Shown one piece after another: positions 35,920 to 44,779 of a stretch of DNA of 64,000 bases. Source of the DNA: Caldithrix sp. (lineage in GTDB: Bacteria; Zhuqueibacterota; Zhuqueibacteria; Thermofontimicrobiales; Sulfurfontimicrobiaceae). Numbering within the stretch: the first letter of the stretch is position 1; each line of letters begins with the position of its first letter. The translations under genes and the position numbers were made by a program. The notes under the pieces are model-generated. The model saw nothing but the letters and a program-made list of their open reading frames with translations, did not search any database and had not been told where the DNA came from. The stretch spans positions 30,538 to 94,537 of the forward strand of contig DYKB01000022.1 in the NCBI GenBank assembly GCA_020722815.1. Reading direction: 5' to 3'.

Positions 35920-36238
35920 CTAATTATTGGATAACTGCTCAGGCTTTGATGGTAACAAAAAATCCGTTATTCTAAGTTCCTCTTTTATTGAACATTTTTC
36001 GGGATCCCAGAAAATCATATTCCGGGCCTGATTAATTTCATATTTTTCTCTTTCAGTTGGAATTGCGTTATATAATGTTGGTATCCACCAGAGAGGGATT
36101 GAGAGAATACGTTCATCAGTTAATTCGATATGAATATAATTATCATCAAAACGTCCTGTATAAATATTTGTTTCCTTCGGAAAGGTATAAGCTGAAACAG
36201 GATATTGAATCTTATAACGCTTAACTTTTATTTTTCAT
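35920..36238 (-). pseudogene. DUF2442-type small gene with a single-base frameshift near its start
   Basis: Read on the minus strand, the frame runs uninterrupted for about 103 codons to a stop at 35920 and contains the DUF2442 core: IHIELTDERILSIPLWWIP, LYNAIPTEREKYEI, and IFWDPEKCSIKEELRITDFLL. The only ATG (36238) overlaps the upstream gene's stop as ATGA, but it meets TAA after five codons. Removing one A from the A5 tract just after the ATG restores a 105-aa protein, and the interval length (319 nt) equals an intact gene plus one base. DUF2442 proteins often pair with DUF4160 in toxin-antitoxin-like operons. It is broken unless the extra A is an assembly error or the frameshift is tolerated. 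Confidence 0.7.
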
Positions 36239-36378
36239 CGGTTTTTTTTGTTACTGTATCCATACCATGCCTCCATTAAAAAATCACGATTTTCTTCAAT
36301 AATTTCTATGGTGTGATTTATTTCCTGTATTTTTAAAGTACGATCTGGGTTTGCTAGTTCATCTTTTAACCGAATCAT
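36235..36378 (-). CDS. Small 47-aa protein, possible DUF4160 C-terminal remnant
   Basis: Minus-strand frame of 47 codons. The sequence is helical and charged (NHTIEIIEENRDFLMEAW) and resembles the C-terminal helix of DUF4160 proteins, which usually precede DUF2442. It starts 23 nt after the dprA stop and overlaps the next gene by four bases (ATGA), so it is coupled in the same operon. Too short for a full DUF4160 domain, so either a remnant or an unrelated small protein. Too short for standard gene callers. Confidence 0.45.
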   Translation of the reverse strand: MIRLKDELANPDRTLKIQEINHTIEIIEENRDFLMEAWYGYSNKKNR

Positions 36379-36401
36379 ATTCAACTCGTTAAATTAATTT
36401 T

Positions 36402-37505
36402 TTACCCAAACAAATCCGGCTGCACCGGCAATGAACTCCTGAGAAAATAATATTTCTGATTTTTAACTCGCTTCGAATCAATAAAATCAAGTTTTGACAA
36501 TAATTTTTGAAGTTCACGGAGATCAATTTCCATTTCCAGGGCAGCCTGAATCGCGAGCGCGGTTAATTGTCCTTTGGAAAGGATACTTTTCAATTTCTCT
36601 TCGACTTTATTTTCCCGGACTTCAATTGGATTGCCAAATATATCGACGGGAATTGCACCGCGCATGATTAATAAATTATTTGCATTTTTTTCAGCAGGTT
36701 GGGGATAGCGGATGAAAACTTTTCGGCCTTTATTCAGTCCATCCAGGGCACCACTCCAGGTACCGCCTTTGCTATCAGCTTCGGCAACGTAAATCGTTTT
36801 GGTGAGGCCATAGATATAAATATTGCGGTTCATGGCTAATCCAACTGACCAGGGAGCTTGTGGGTGAAAAGTGCTCAAAATTAAAATATCGCCGGCAATT
36901 ATTTTTTTATAATACGTCTTAATACCACTTCCGAAAGTGAGAATTCCCTGCGGCAACACAATGATACTATGGCCATTGTATTCCAGCGTGGCATCCAGCG
37001 CCATTTTATCGACACCCTTTGCAAAACCACTGACGACCACTTCATCATTTTTCGCACATTTTTGGGCAATATTCCTGGTGAATTCCAGTGATATTTCAGC
37101 CGCATTTCGTGAACCAACAATGGCAACTGTTTCCTCGTTCAATAATTTGACATTTCCCTTCACATATAATAAAGCTGGGGCATCTTTCAATTTTAAATTT
37201 TGTTTCAAGGTTTCGGAATATTCGTTTGAATTTATCGGAATTAACTGAAAACCCTGGGCGGCTAGATTTTCTGCTAAAAAAGCGTAATTGGGTAATTCAT
37301 TTTTTACATTTTCAATATCCGTTACTTGATCAGCGGTTAAATTGAATTCCTGTTTTAAATCTTTGATTGGTAATGAAAAAAATGTACTTAATGAAATTTT
37401 TCTTTGATGCAAAATTTCTAGAATGAGCCGATTAATCTTTTCATTGCCCCAGCGTGGCAGATGACTTAAGGCCATCCAGAATGGTAACTCATTTCCTTGA
37501 TTCAT
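36402..37505 (-). CDS. DprA/Smf-like DNA-processing protein
   Basis: The protein is 367 aa. The DprA Rossmann-like domain contains AIVGSRNAAE, VVSGFAKGVDKMALDATLEYNGHSIIVLPQGI, and the ending SKGGTWSGALDGLNKGRKVFIRYP, all family-conserved. An N-terminal helical domain (about 1-110) and a C-terminal winged-helix-like segment (last about 60 residues) flank it. DprA loads RecA on incoming single-stranded DNA. Its ATG overlaps the RecQ stop by ATGA, so it is translated with the RecQ-PRTase fusion. It could be the competence DprA or a specialised paralogue; no other competence gene is near. Confidence 0.8.
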   Translation of the reverse strand: MNQGNELPFWMALSHLPRWGNEKINRLILEILHQRKISLSTFFSLPIKDLKQEFNLTADQVTDIENVKNELPNYAFLAENLAAQGFQLIPINSNEYSETLKQNLKLKDAPALLYVKGNVKLLNEETVAIVGSRNAAEISLEFTRNIAQKCAKNDEVVVSGFAKGVDKMALDATLEYNGHSIIVLPQGILTFGSGIKTYYKKIIAGDILILSTFHPQAPWSVGLAMNRNIYIYGLTKTIYVAEADSKGGTWSGALDGLNKGRKVFIRYPQPAEKNANNLLIMRGAIPVDIFGNPIEVRENKVEEKLKSILSKGQLTALAIQAALEMEIDLRELQKLLSKLDFIDSKRVKNQKYYFLRSSLPVQPDLFG

Positions 37506-39517
37506 GCAATATCTCCACCGACGGTTTTGGCGATGACCAGTGGTGCAATCACCAAAGCGCCGGCTTTCGTTAAATATTTGCCAACCTCTTTAATAGTCGC
37601 GCTGCTGTCCAGAATATCATCGATGAGTAATATTTTTTTACCATGTATTTCGCTGATTGGTTCATAAATAAAAGCATCTTTGACATTATCTTTTTTCAAA
37701 ACTGAATTTTGAAAAATTTTCTGAGGCAAGGTGGTTCTGATTTTTTTTAATCCATGAGATACCGGAATCCCCAATACCTTTGAAATCTTTTCCACAAAAT
37801 TTTTCACCAAATTGCCGGACTCGGTCGGCGGGATATAAAGTATCAGATCAAATTTTTCATTGCCAAATTTATGTCGAAAGGCGCGAAGGGTCAATTTTAA
37901 TAAATAATCGGGAAAATCGCCACCATTTTCATATTTACAGCGATGAATCGTTGTCCCAACATTGGAAACACCATAATAGGATGCGCCCACACCATTTATC
38001 ATTTTTGAGTTTTTTAGTTCGACAGTTAGTTCCGGAAAGTAGGAATTTCTGAATTCATTGATTTTTGACTGCCAGAATTCAGTTATCTTTACTTCATTTT
38101 TGATTTTCAGGTCATTGTCACATTTACCACACTGGCCAATGTTTTTATCTCCCAAATATTGGCAGAGGAACTCCATTCGACAGGAGGCGATCTGAATATA
38201 TTCAATCATTTGTTCAAGTTCCTGAAACTTAAACTGGCGTAGTATTTCGAAAGTTTTTTGATTTAATGGTGGCGCATTAAATTGATATTCGTACTTTTTG
38301 CTGCTCCCATACATCACTTCTTTGATAATCCCCTGATCAATCAGATCGGTTTTTATCACCCGGACTTGTGTTTGCATCAGATTGGTTCGGCGCATGATAT
38401 CCTGCTCACCCAGGGGTTCTTCTTTTAATGCCTTTATGACGGCTTCATATTTTTTTAAAGATGGCCGGCTGTTTTTTATAAAATGGGTGGGGAGATCGAT
38501 ATCGGTTTTGTTAAAAAGCAGGAAAATTTGCGTTGGCTTTCCATCCCGGCCAGCTCGTCCGATCTCCTGATAATAATGAATTGGCGATTGGGGAATCTGG
38601 GTGTGAATGATAAATCGGATATCGGGCTTATCGATTCCCATTCCCAAGGCATTTGTTGATACGACACACTTCCAACGATTTGACTGCAAGCCATCCTCAA
38701 TTTCTTTTCTGGCATTTGCATCAAGACCGGCATTATAATTTATCGCTTTTATTCCATTAAATTGTAGCCATACGGAAAAAGTTTCGGTTGTCACCCTTGT
38801 TCCGGTGTAAATTAAACCACTTCCCGGTGTCTTTGATAAAAATTCTGCCAGCCAAACCATTTTTTCATCTTCATTTTGAACCTGGACCACGTTCAGCGAA
38901 AAATTATCCCGCAAAAGGTTGCCCCGAATTAAGGTAACACGCGCCCCCATTTGTTGCTGAATATCGGCGGCGACCCGTTCAGTTGCTGTTGCCGTTGTTG
39001 CCAAAACAGGAAAATTGGGCGGAAGAAGATTAACCAGGTTAATAATTCGGCGAAAAGCGGGTCGGAAATCATGTCCCCAGACCGAAATACAATGAGCTTC
39101 ATCGATAACGACCATGGAGAGATTCATAAAACGAACGGCATTCAACCACTCCTGATTTTCCTGCCGCTCCGGGGCAATATACAATATTTTTATTTGACCA
39201 TTTTTTGCCTTCGCCAGTATTTGATTGTTTTCATCCGTTTCCTGCTCACTATTGACACAGGCGGCAGCCACACCAATAGAATTTAGATAACGAACCTGAT
39301 CGCGCATGAGCGCAATTAAGGGCGAAAAAATGACGGTTAATCCTTTAAACTGGGTTGCCGGAAATTGATAACAAAGTGATTTGCCATAGCCGGTTTTTTC
39401 AACCAAAAGCAGGCGTTCACCATTAAATAGTCGTGAAATTGTCGCCCATTGATCATCGTAGAACGCGGGAATTTTAAAAAGATTTTTCAATCTGTTTTCA
39501 GCTTCAGCGCGTGTCAT
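37502..39517 (-). CDS. RecQ-type DNA helicase fused to a ComF-like phosphoribosyltransferase
   Basis: The protein is 671 aa. RecQ helicase core: Walker A GYGKS (43-47), DEAH (139-142) followed by CISVWGHDFR, TATAT, and the motif VI region QEIGRAGRDG. The zinc subdomain has C446, C452, C463 and C466. An HRDC domain is absent. Instead the C-terminus (about 556-665) is a PRTase domain with the PRPP loop LLIDDILDSSATI (630-642) as in ComFC. B. subtilis competence uses separate helicase ComFA and PRTase ComFC, which bind DprA; here they are one chain next to dprA. Start ATG with AAGGA upstream. First gene of the operon. Confidence 0.85.
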   Translation of the reverse strand: MTRAEAENRLKNLFKIPAFYDDQWATISRLFNGERLLLVEKTGYGKSLCYQFPATQFKGLTVIFSPLIALMRDQVRYLNSIGVAAACVNSEQETDENNQILAKAKNGQIKILYIAPERQENQEWLNAVRFMNLSMVVIDEAHCISVWGHDFRPAFRRIINLVNLLPPNFPVLATTATATERVAADIQQQMGARVTLIRGNLLRDNFSLNVVQVQNEDEKMVWLAEFLSKTPGSGLIYTGTRVTTETFSVWLQFNGIKAINYNAGLDANARKEIEDGLQSNRWKCVVSTNALGMGIDKPDIRFIIHTQIPQSPIHYYQEIGRAGRDGKPTQIFLLFNKTDIDLPTHFIKNSRPSLKKYEAVIKALKEEPLGEQDIMRRTNLMQTQVRVIKTDLIDQGIIKEVMYGSSKKYEYQFNAPPLNQKTFEILRQFKFQELEQMIEYIQIASCRMEFLCQYLGDKNIGQCGKCDNDLKIKNEVKITEFWQSKINEFRNSYFPELTVELKNSKMINGVGASYYGVSNVGTTIHRCKYENGGDFPDYLLKLTLRAFRHKFGNEKFDLILYIPPTESGNLVKNFVEKISKVLGIPVSHGLKKIRTTLPQKIFQNSVLKKDNVKDAFIYEPISEIHGKKILLIDDILDSSATIKEVGKYLTKAGALVIAPLVIAKTVGGDIA

Positions 39518-39602
39518 TTTACTGTCCTTGAGTGGTAAATTTTTGTAAATTGATATGTAAAATTTTGCACAATTTTTAAAACCAGCCCAAAACGTGTAAT
39601 TT

Positions 39603-39681
39603 TGTAGGACAAAATGCCAATTTGTCTATTAGAATTCTTTGTTAATCATTTTTTTTGGACAAATTAACAATTTGTCCTACA
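39603..39681. repeat. Inverted-repeat element, TGTAGGACAAATTG family, right of the RecQ-DprA operon
   Basis: The arms at 39603-39626 and 39658-39681 are reverse complements (24 bp) with four mismatches, around a 31-bp AT-rich loop. Related to the element at 35678-35756, so the RecQ-DprA operon is bracketed by the same repeat family. Confidence 0.65.
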
Positions 39682-39695
39682 GTCTGTTCTTCATT

Positions 39696-39735
39696 AAGCC
39701 AAAAGCTAAAAGCTAAAAGCCAAAAGCCAGCAGCC
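39696..39735. repeat. Tandem AAAAGCY heptamer repeat
   Basis: AAGCCAAAAGCTAAAAGCTA and onward is about five consecutive 7-bp units of AAAAGC(C/T). A single AGCTAAAAGCC copy occurs at about 35864-35874 beyond the other end of the operon. Confidence 0.7.
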
Positions 39736-39738
39736 ACT

Positions 39739-41781
39739 CTATTGATTCACCCACTTTTGAATCCACCCATAAACCGTTTTCCACCACAGTTTAGCATTTT
39801 GCGGTTTTTGGATGAAGTGGTCCTCATCCGGAAAGTAGAGAAATTGCGATGGGACGCCGTTTCGTTGAAGAGCCGTAAACATTTGAAAGCCTTGAGTTTC
39901 GGGTACGCGAAAATCATTGGCACCATGAATTACCAGCGTCGGTGTTTTAAATTTTTTCAAATTTTTTGCGTACGTTGAAGGGGACCATTTTTCATATAAT
40001 TCGGGATTTTCATACGGTGTACCATTGAATTCCCATTCCGGGAACCAGAGTTCTTCGGTGGATCCATATTTTGATGTCGCATCGAAGGCACCCGCATGAG
40101 AGATGAGGGCTTTAAAACGACCGGTTTGCGTGGCGATCCAGTTGATCATATAGCCGCCATACGAAGCACCCGCTGCGACGATTTTATCTTTTTCAATAAA
40201 ATTATAGGTCGCGGTTAAATAGTCCAATCCGCTCATCAAATCCTGATACGGGCCGCCGCCCCAGTTTTGGCTCACCATATCACAAAATTTTTGTCCATAA
40301 CCTTTGGAACCGCGGAAATTGACAAGGGCAACCACATATCCCGGTGCCGCAAACATTTGGGAATTCCAGCGATAGTGAAAATCATCGCTCCAGCCTCCCT
40401 GAGGACCACCGTGAATCAAATAAACCAGCGGATATTTTTTGCCAGCATCAAAAAGAGGTGGTTTGACCAGCAATCCATGCACTTCGATACCGTCAAAACT
40501 CTTGAATTTAAAATCTTCAACCGGCTGAAGCGCCAGTTCGGCTAATCGCAACTTGTTGGTATAGGTTAGTTGAACCAGATTTTGACCGTTTACATCGATT
40601 TTGAAAACTTCAAAAGGTAATACGGCGCTTTGCAGCCGGAAAACGAGCGTTTTCCCATCCGGCGTAATTTGAAGTTGATTACTGAAATTTTTATCAACGA
40701 TAGTCTTAATTTCTCCGGTTTTTATCGAAATCGAGTATATTTTTAACCGGCCATAATCTTCGGCGTTAAAATAGATGGTTTTGGAAGCCGGCGAAAAGAT
40801 GATTTCACCAACCGAGCGATCGTATTTTTCGGTTAAATTGACTTTTTTACCGGTTGTGCGTTCATACAAAATGATATCATCCTCATCGGCTTCAAAACCG
40901 GGTCGCGCCATAGCCCGATAGGCCATATATTTTCCATCCGGTGAATAAATCGGATTATTATCATTTGCTGGATTTTCGGTGATTTTTTTTGCTTCACCAC
41001 CGGTGACCGGAACAATAAAAATGTCATTATTGGTCGAAATAGCGACCATGGGATCGGCATTCCGGGTGAATGCCAATTCTTTGCTATCCGGGGAAAAATT
41101 AAAATCATTCGTACCGCCTAATGCGATGGTTGGCGAGTCAAAATCACCCGGTGTTAAATCCCGAAATATGCCACTTGCAGCATCAACAATGAAAATATGT
41201 TGGCGTTTGCCTTCCCGCCAGGAATTCCAGTGGCGATAGAGCAAATTATCGATAAGCCGGGCTTTTACCGGTGATTTTTCTAACTCTTTGTCGCGGGCAG
41301 CATTTTCAGCATCAGTTTTGAGGTCTGGATAAACTTCCGAGACAAATGCCAGATATTTGCCATCGGGTGACCAGATTGGCGCACTGGCCCCCGTGGAAAT
41401 ACTGGTTAATGGATTGGCTTCACCACCTTTGATATTGATCAAATAAATTTGCGGCGTTCCATTTCGGGATGAGATAAACGCCAGTTGGGAACCATCGGGT
41501 TTCCAGCGAGGCTGTGAGTCACCTTTTTCACTGGTCGTGAGCTGTTTTACGGTTTGTCCATCGATGGAAACCAGCCAGATATCACTATTGCTTTTATTGG
41601 TTTCCATTGAATAATTCGTTACGGTATAGGCAATCCATTTTCCGTCCGGTGAAACCTGGGGATCACTCACCCGTCCCATTCCAAATAAGTCGTCAACGGT
41701 CATGGCTCGCTTGGCTTCGGCGATTTGAAAGAAAAGCACTAAAATAATCAAACAAAATATTACCAAGTACTTGAAACGCAT
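39739..41781 (-). CDS. S9-family serine peptidase (DPP-like or acylaminoacyl peptidase)
   Basis: The protein is 680 aa. A signal peptide (about 1-23) precedes a beta-propeller (about 30-400) with SPDGKYMAY-like PD40 repeats. The alpha/beta-hydrolase domain has Ser in GASYGGY (S540), Asp in GANDFR (D623) and His in DEDHFIQ (H655). S9 enzymes release peptides after Pro or acylated residues, and the export signal places it in the periplasm or outside. Strong promoter directly upstream, shared region with nhaC. Complements the Tricorn-like and C1 proteases in peptide scavenging. Confidence 0.85.
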   Translation of the reverse strand: MRFKYLVIFCLIILVLFFQIAEAKRAMTVDDLFGMGRVSDPQVSPDGKWIAYTVTNYSMETNKSNSDIWLVSIDGQTVKQLTTSEKGDSQPRWKPDGSQLAFISSRNGTPQIYLINIKGGEANPLTSISTGASAPIWSPDGKYLAFVSEVYPDLKTDAENAARDKELEKSPVKARLIDNLLYRHWNSWREGKRQHIFIVDAASGIFRDLTPGDFDSPTIALGGTNDFNFSPDSKELAFTRNADPMVAISTNNDIFIVPVTGGEAKKITENPANDNNPIYSPDGKYMAYRAMARPGFEADEDDIILYERTTGKKVNLTEKYDRSVGEIIFSPASKTIYFNAEDYGRLKIYSISIKTGEIKTIVDKNFSNQLQITPDGKTLVFRLQSAVLPFEVFKIDVNGQNLVQLTYTNKLRLAELALQPVEDFKFKSFDGIEVHGLLVKPPLFDAGKKYPLVYLIHGGPQGGWSDDFHYRWNSQMFAAPGYVVALVNFRGSKGYGQKFCDMVSQNWGGGPYQDLMSGLDYLTATYNFIEKDKIVAAGASYGGYMINWIATQTGRFKALISHAGAFDATSKYGSTEELWFPEWEFNGTPYENPELYEKWSPSTYAKNLKKFKTPTLVIHGANDFRVPETQGFQMFTALQRNGVPSQFLYFPDEDHFIQKPQNAKLWWKTVYGWIQKWVNQ

Positions 41782-41833
41782 TTTTTCCTCCCATTTATTC
41801 GTGTTAAATTAGTTATCAATCGATGAATGAGAA

Positions 41834-41862
41834 AATATAACAAATCTATTTGATTTTTTCAA
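41834..41862 (-). promoter_or_regulatory. Strong sigma-70-type promoter of the S9 peptidase
   Basis: On the minus strand: TTGAAA (41857-41862), 17-bp spacer, TATATT (41834-41839), about 53 bp before the ATG. Confidence 0.65.
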
Positions 41863-41882
41863 CCCTTCTTTTAAATTATCGC

Positions 41883-41911
41883 TTGACATTATGACATAAA
41901 TTTAATATTAA
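41883..41911 (+). promoter_or_regulatory. Candidate sigma-70 promoter of nhaC
   Basis: TTGACA (41883-41888), 17-bp spacer, TATTAA (41906-41911), about 86 bp before the nhaC ATG. Lies back-to-back with the divergent peptidase promoter about 20 bp away. Confidence 0.5.
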
Positions 41912-41997
41912 TAGAAAAATTAGCTATTCGCAGTTTCTTGAAGAATGATGAATTGACTTTTGGTTGCGTTTCAAATTGACCTGGAAAGGGAAAAAAG

Positions 41998-43452
41998 ATG
42001 GCTGACAATCAACAGAAATTAGCTTCATTTAATACGGTATCACTTGAGTTTTACATCGGAAAATGGGGTGCTATCGTTCCGATGCTTTTTTTTGTAATAT
42101 GGGCGATTTTTATGAGCCTTGGTTTAAATGGTGCATCGGAAACAACGCGTTATTTAATACTTGGATCAATTATTGGCCTGGTTCTGGGCTTGTTTTTAAC
42201 AAAAAGTTCCTGGACAGGCTATTGCGATTCAATTTTCGTGGGAATGTCGCAATCAGTTGGCGTTGTGGCCATTGTCTGCTGGCTCTGGGCGGGAATGTTT
42301 GCAGAAGTTTTGAAAGCAGGCCACCTGGTGGAGGGCCTTGTATGGTTAGGTGAGTTCGTGGGTGTCAGTAGTTCCTTATTTGTAATGGTGACTTTCATCG
42401 CCGCTGCGACGTTCGCTTCTGCGGTGGGAACTGGTTATGGAACTGTTATCGCTTTTTGCACAATTATGTTCCCCGCCGGATTGGTATTAGGAGCTGATCC
42501 AATTTTAATGTTGGGGGCAATTCTGAGTGGTGCTGCGTTTGGTGATAACCTGGCACCTGTTTCCGATACGACGATTGTCTCCGCCGTCACCCAGGAGACG
42601 GATGTGCCCGGTGTTGTGAAAAGTCGATTTAAATATGCACTAGCTGCCGGCATTCCAGCGGCCTTGTTGTTTTTCATCTTTGGCCAATTTATGAAATCAC
42701 CGGGGATTGAGGTTCCACTTCAAGCACCTGGCCCGGCAGGCCTGGTGTTGTTAATTCCTTTCGCATTGGTCATTATTCTCGCGTTGCAAGGCTTTCATAT
42801 CATCGTCTCTATCACCTGGGGGATTATTCTGGCGTCAGCAATGATTGTTATATTTAAATTGGGAACCTTCGCTGATATTTTTACGCTGGATGTTACCAAT
42901 ACCCAACTTGCTGGCGGCGCTTTAATGCGTGGTATTGTTGGATATCTCGATATGGCTGTATTAATCCTCCTCATTGTGGCGGCTGGATATATCATGCAGG
43001 CGGGTGGGGCATTGGATGCTATTAAAAATTGGATTCTGGCGCGAGTGAAAAAATCAGTGGCCCGGGCTGAGGTTTCGATGTGCAGTCTGGTTGCGATTTT
43101 GAACGTATTTATTACCGTGAATACAGCAGCGGAAATCGCGGCCGCGCCCTTTATTAAGGAAGTTGGCAAATCTTTTAAACTTCATCCTTATCGTCGGGCA
43201 AATTTTTTAGACGCGATCACCTCCGCTTTCGGTTATATTTTTCCCTGGAGTGGGGGCGTTTTGATTGGGATTAAAACATTGCAGGAAAATTTTGGAAATG
43301 TTCTTTCGATAGCCCATACCGAAGTCTGGCCCTATGTATTTCACGGCTGGTTATTGGTGATGGTCATGTATATAGCAGCCTTGACTGGATTTGGCCGGCG
43401 TTATGAAGGGAAAGACGGCGCTGAGACCATCGAGCCACCTGTTGAAAATTAA
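41998..43452 (+). CDS. nhaC: NhaC-type Na+/H+ antiporter
   Basis: The protein is 484 aa with about 11-12 membrane segments. ASAVGTGYGTVIAFCTIMFPAG and SGAAFGDNLAPVSDTTIVSA are conserved NhaC-type strips; the D in FGDNLAPVSDT is part of the ion site. It exports Na+ in exchange for protons. The ATG has GGAAAGGG upstream. Substrate variation within the family (Na+/H+, malate/lactate exchange) cannot be resolved by eye. Confidence 0.85.
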   Translation: MADNQQKLASFNTVSLEFYIGKWGAIVPMLFFVIWAIFMSLGLNGASETTRYLILGSIIGLVLGLFLTKSSWTGYCDSIFVGMSQSVGVVAIVCWLWAGMFAEVLKAGHLVEGLVWLGEFVGVSSSLFVMVTFIAAATFASAVGTGYGTVIAFCTIMFPAGLVLGADPILMLGAILSGAAFGDNLAPVSDTTIVSAVTQETDVPGVVKSRFKYALAAGIPAALLFFIFGQFMKSPGIEVPLQAPGPAGLVLLIPFALVIILALQGFHIIVSITWGIILASAMIVIFKLGTFADIFTLDVTNTQLAGGALMRGIVGYLDMAVLILLIVAAGYIMQAGGALDAIKNWILARVKKSVARAEVSMCSLVAILNVFITVNTAAEIAAAPFIKEVGKSFKLHPYRRANFLDAITSAFGYIFPWSGGVLIGIKTLQENFGNVLSIAHTEVWPYVFHGWLLVMVMYIAALTGFGRRYEGKDGAETIEPPVEN

Positions 43453-43468
43453 TAAAAAAGGCTTTTAT

Positions 43469-44251
43469 ATGCAAATTATTGATCTGATACCAGATAATTT
43501 AAAAAGCTACTTCGTTTGTCTTGAAGAATATTCTGAAGAGATGAAGGATGCCGGAGATCACAAGGAACGCTGGTATAATGAAATGAAGGATAAAGGATTA
43601 CGGGTTAAATTAGCCGTTATGGATGATGGCAAATTAGGCGGGATGATTCACTATCTTCCCGCTGAACAGAGTTTTATTGAAGGGGAAGGGCTTTATTTTA
43701 TCCCCTGTATCTGGGTTCATGGCCATAAAGCAGGGGTTGGAAATGTGCAAAAAAGAGGGATGGGGAAGGCGCTACTGGCTGCCGCAGAAGAAGATGTCCG
43801 TCAATTGGGTGCAAAAGGGTTGGCGGCCTGGGGATTGTTGCTTCCTTTCTGGATGAAAGCATCTTGGTTTAAAAAACATGGTTTTGTAAAAGCGGACCGA
43901 CTTGGATTCCAGATGTTGCTCTGGAAACCTTTTGAACCTGATCTGACACCTCCGAAATGGATTCGTCAGCAAAAAACGCCTGATCAAATTCCCGGCAAAG
44001 TGGTTGTTTCAGCGTTTGTCAACGGTTGGTGCCCGGCGCAAAATATTGTCTATGAACGAGCTAAAAGAGCTGCGGCCGAATTCGGGGAAAAAGTGGTTTT
44101 TCAGACTTACTCTACGCTTCAACGAGCCGTTTTATCAGAATGGGGAATTACAGATGGCCTGTTTATTGATGGGAAGCTCATTCAACATGGACCGCCACTT
44201 TCCTATGAGAAGATAAAAAGTTTGATTGCTAAAAGAGTGCGGAAATTATAA
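43469..44251 (+). CDS. GNAT acetyltransferase with C-terminal YoaP-like domain
   Basis: The protein is 260 aa. The N-terminal half (about 1-150) is a GNAT domain with VQKRGMGKALLAAAEEDVRQLGAKGL, where the acetyl-CoA loop RGMGKAL is typical. The C-terminal about 80 residues (VVVSAFVNGWCPAQNIVYERAKRAA, then YSTLQRAVLSEWGITDGLFIDGKLI) match the thioredoxin-fold YoaP-like domain, with Cys in GWCPAQ. Substrate unknown. The ATG at 43469 has AAAAAGG about 7 nt upstream; an earlier in-frame start would overlap nhaC. Confidence 0.75.
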   Translation: MQIIDLIPDNLKSYFVCLEEYSEEMKDAGDHKERWYNEMKDKGLRVKLAVMDDGKLGGMIHYLPAEQSFIEGEGLYFIPCIWVHGHKAGVGNVQKRGMGKALLAAAEEDVRQLGAKGLAAWGLLLPFWMKASWFKKHGFVKADRLGFQMLLWKPFEPDLTPPKWIRQQKTPDQIPGKVVVSAFVNGWCPAQNIVYERAKRAAAEFGEKVVFQTYSTLQRAVLSEWGITDGLFIDGKLIQHGPPLSYEKIKSLIAKRVRKL

Positions 44252-44779
44252 TTATAATTTGATAATCAGCTTTTGATAAATTTTGGAGCGATTGCGTACC
44301 GTGTGTTTTAAAATTATTACTTCACTATCATAAACAATTTACTCAATTCCGTAAAAAATCATTCAATAAATCTTCACTTCTGCTATTTCCTTCTTCCTTT
44401 GGGAAGGGATAGAGTTTGGTGTAAGATTTTGTAAATCAGGAAGCGTACGGCTGCAAAAAAAAGTATCTGTGCAATAATAACGGGTAAGATTCAGACCTTC
44501 GAGGTTTTCATATTGATATTCGGTGATTTAGCTGAATATCAGGAATCTCACGAGAAAAACCTCGAAAGTCTTACCCCAAGTTTTTGAAAAGAAACGAACA
44601 TTTTAACCTTTGTCGGCGCTAGGACAGTGGGAGATCGGTAATAATACAACGCATAAAAATCTGAAAGCCCGATCAAAAAAGTATATCGCTGAATCGAAAT
44701 TTTTATGGAAACATTCAGATCAAAAAAATAGTAAAAATAAAGATATAGAAGTCGATAATGAATATTCTTTTCGGTGAAA
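44252..44779. other. 528-bp intergenic region with a nested hairpin element
   Basis: No gene supported. The notable structure is the nested inverted repeat at 44482-44577. The remainder is AT-rich leader for the DnaJ-like gene. Confidence 0.5.
44482..44577. repeat. Nested inverted repeat, possible structured RNA or mobile repeat
   Basis: Outer arms GGGTAAGA and CCTTCGAGGTTTT on the left pair with AAAACCTCGAA and TCTTACCC on the right, with a seven-base bulge. An inner 8-bp stem TGATATTC/GAATATCA (44514-44521 and 44534-44541) lies inside. Strong secondary structure about 200 bp before the DnaJ-like gene; it looks like a dispersed repeat or an unstudied RNA. Confidence 0.55.
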
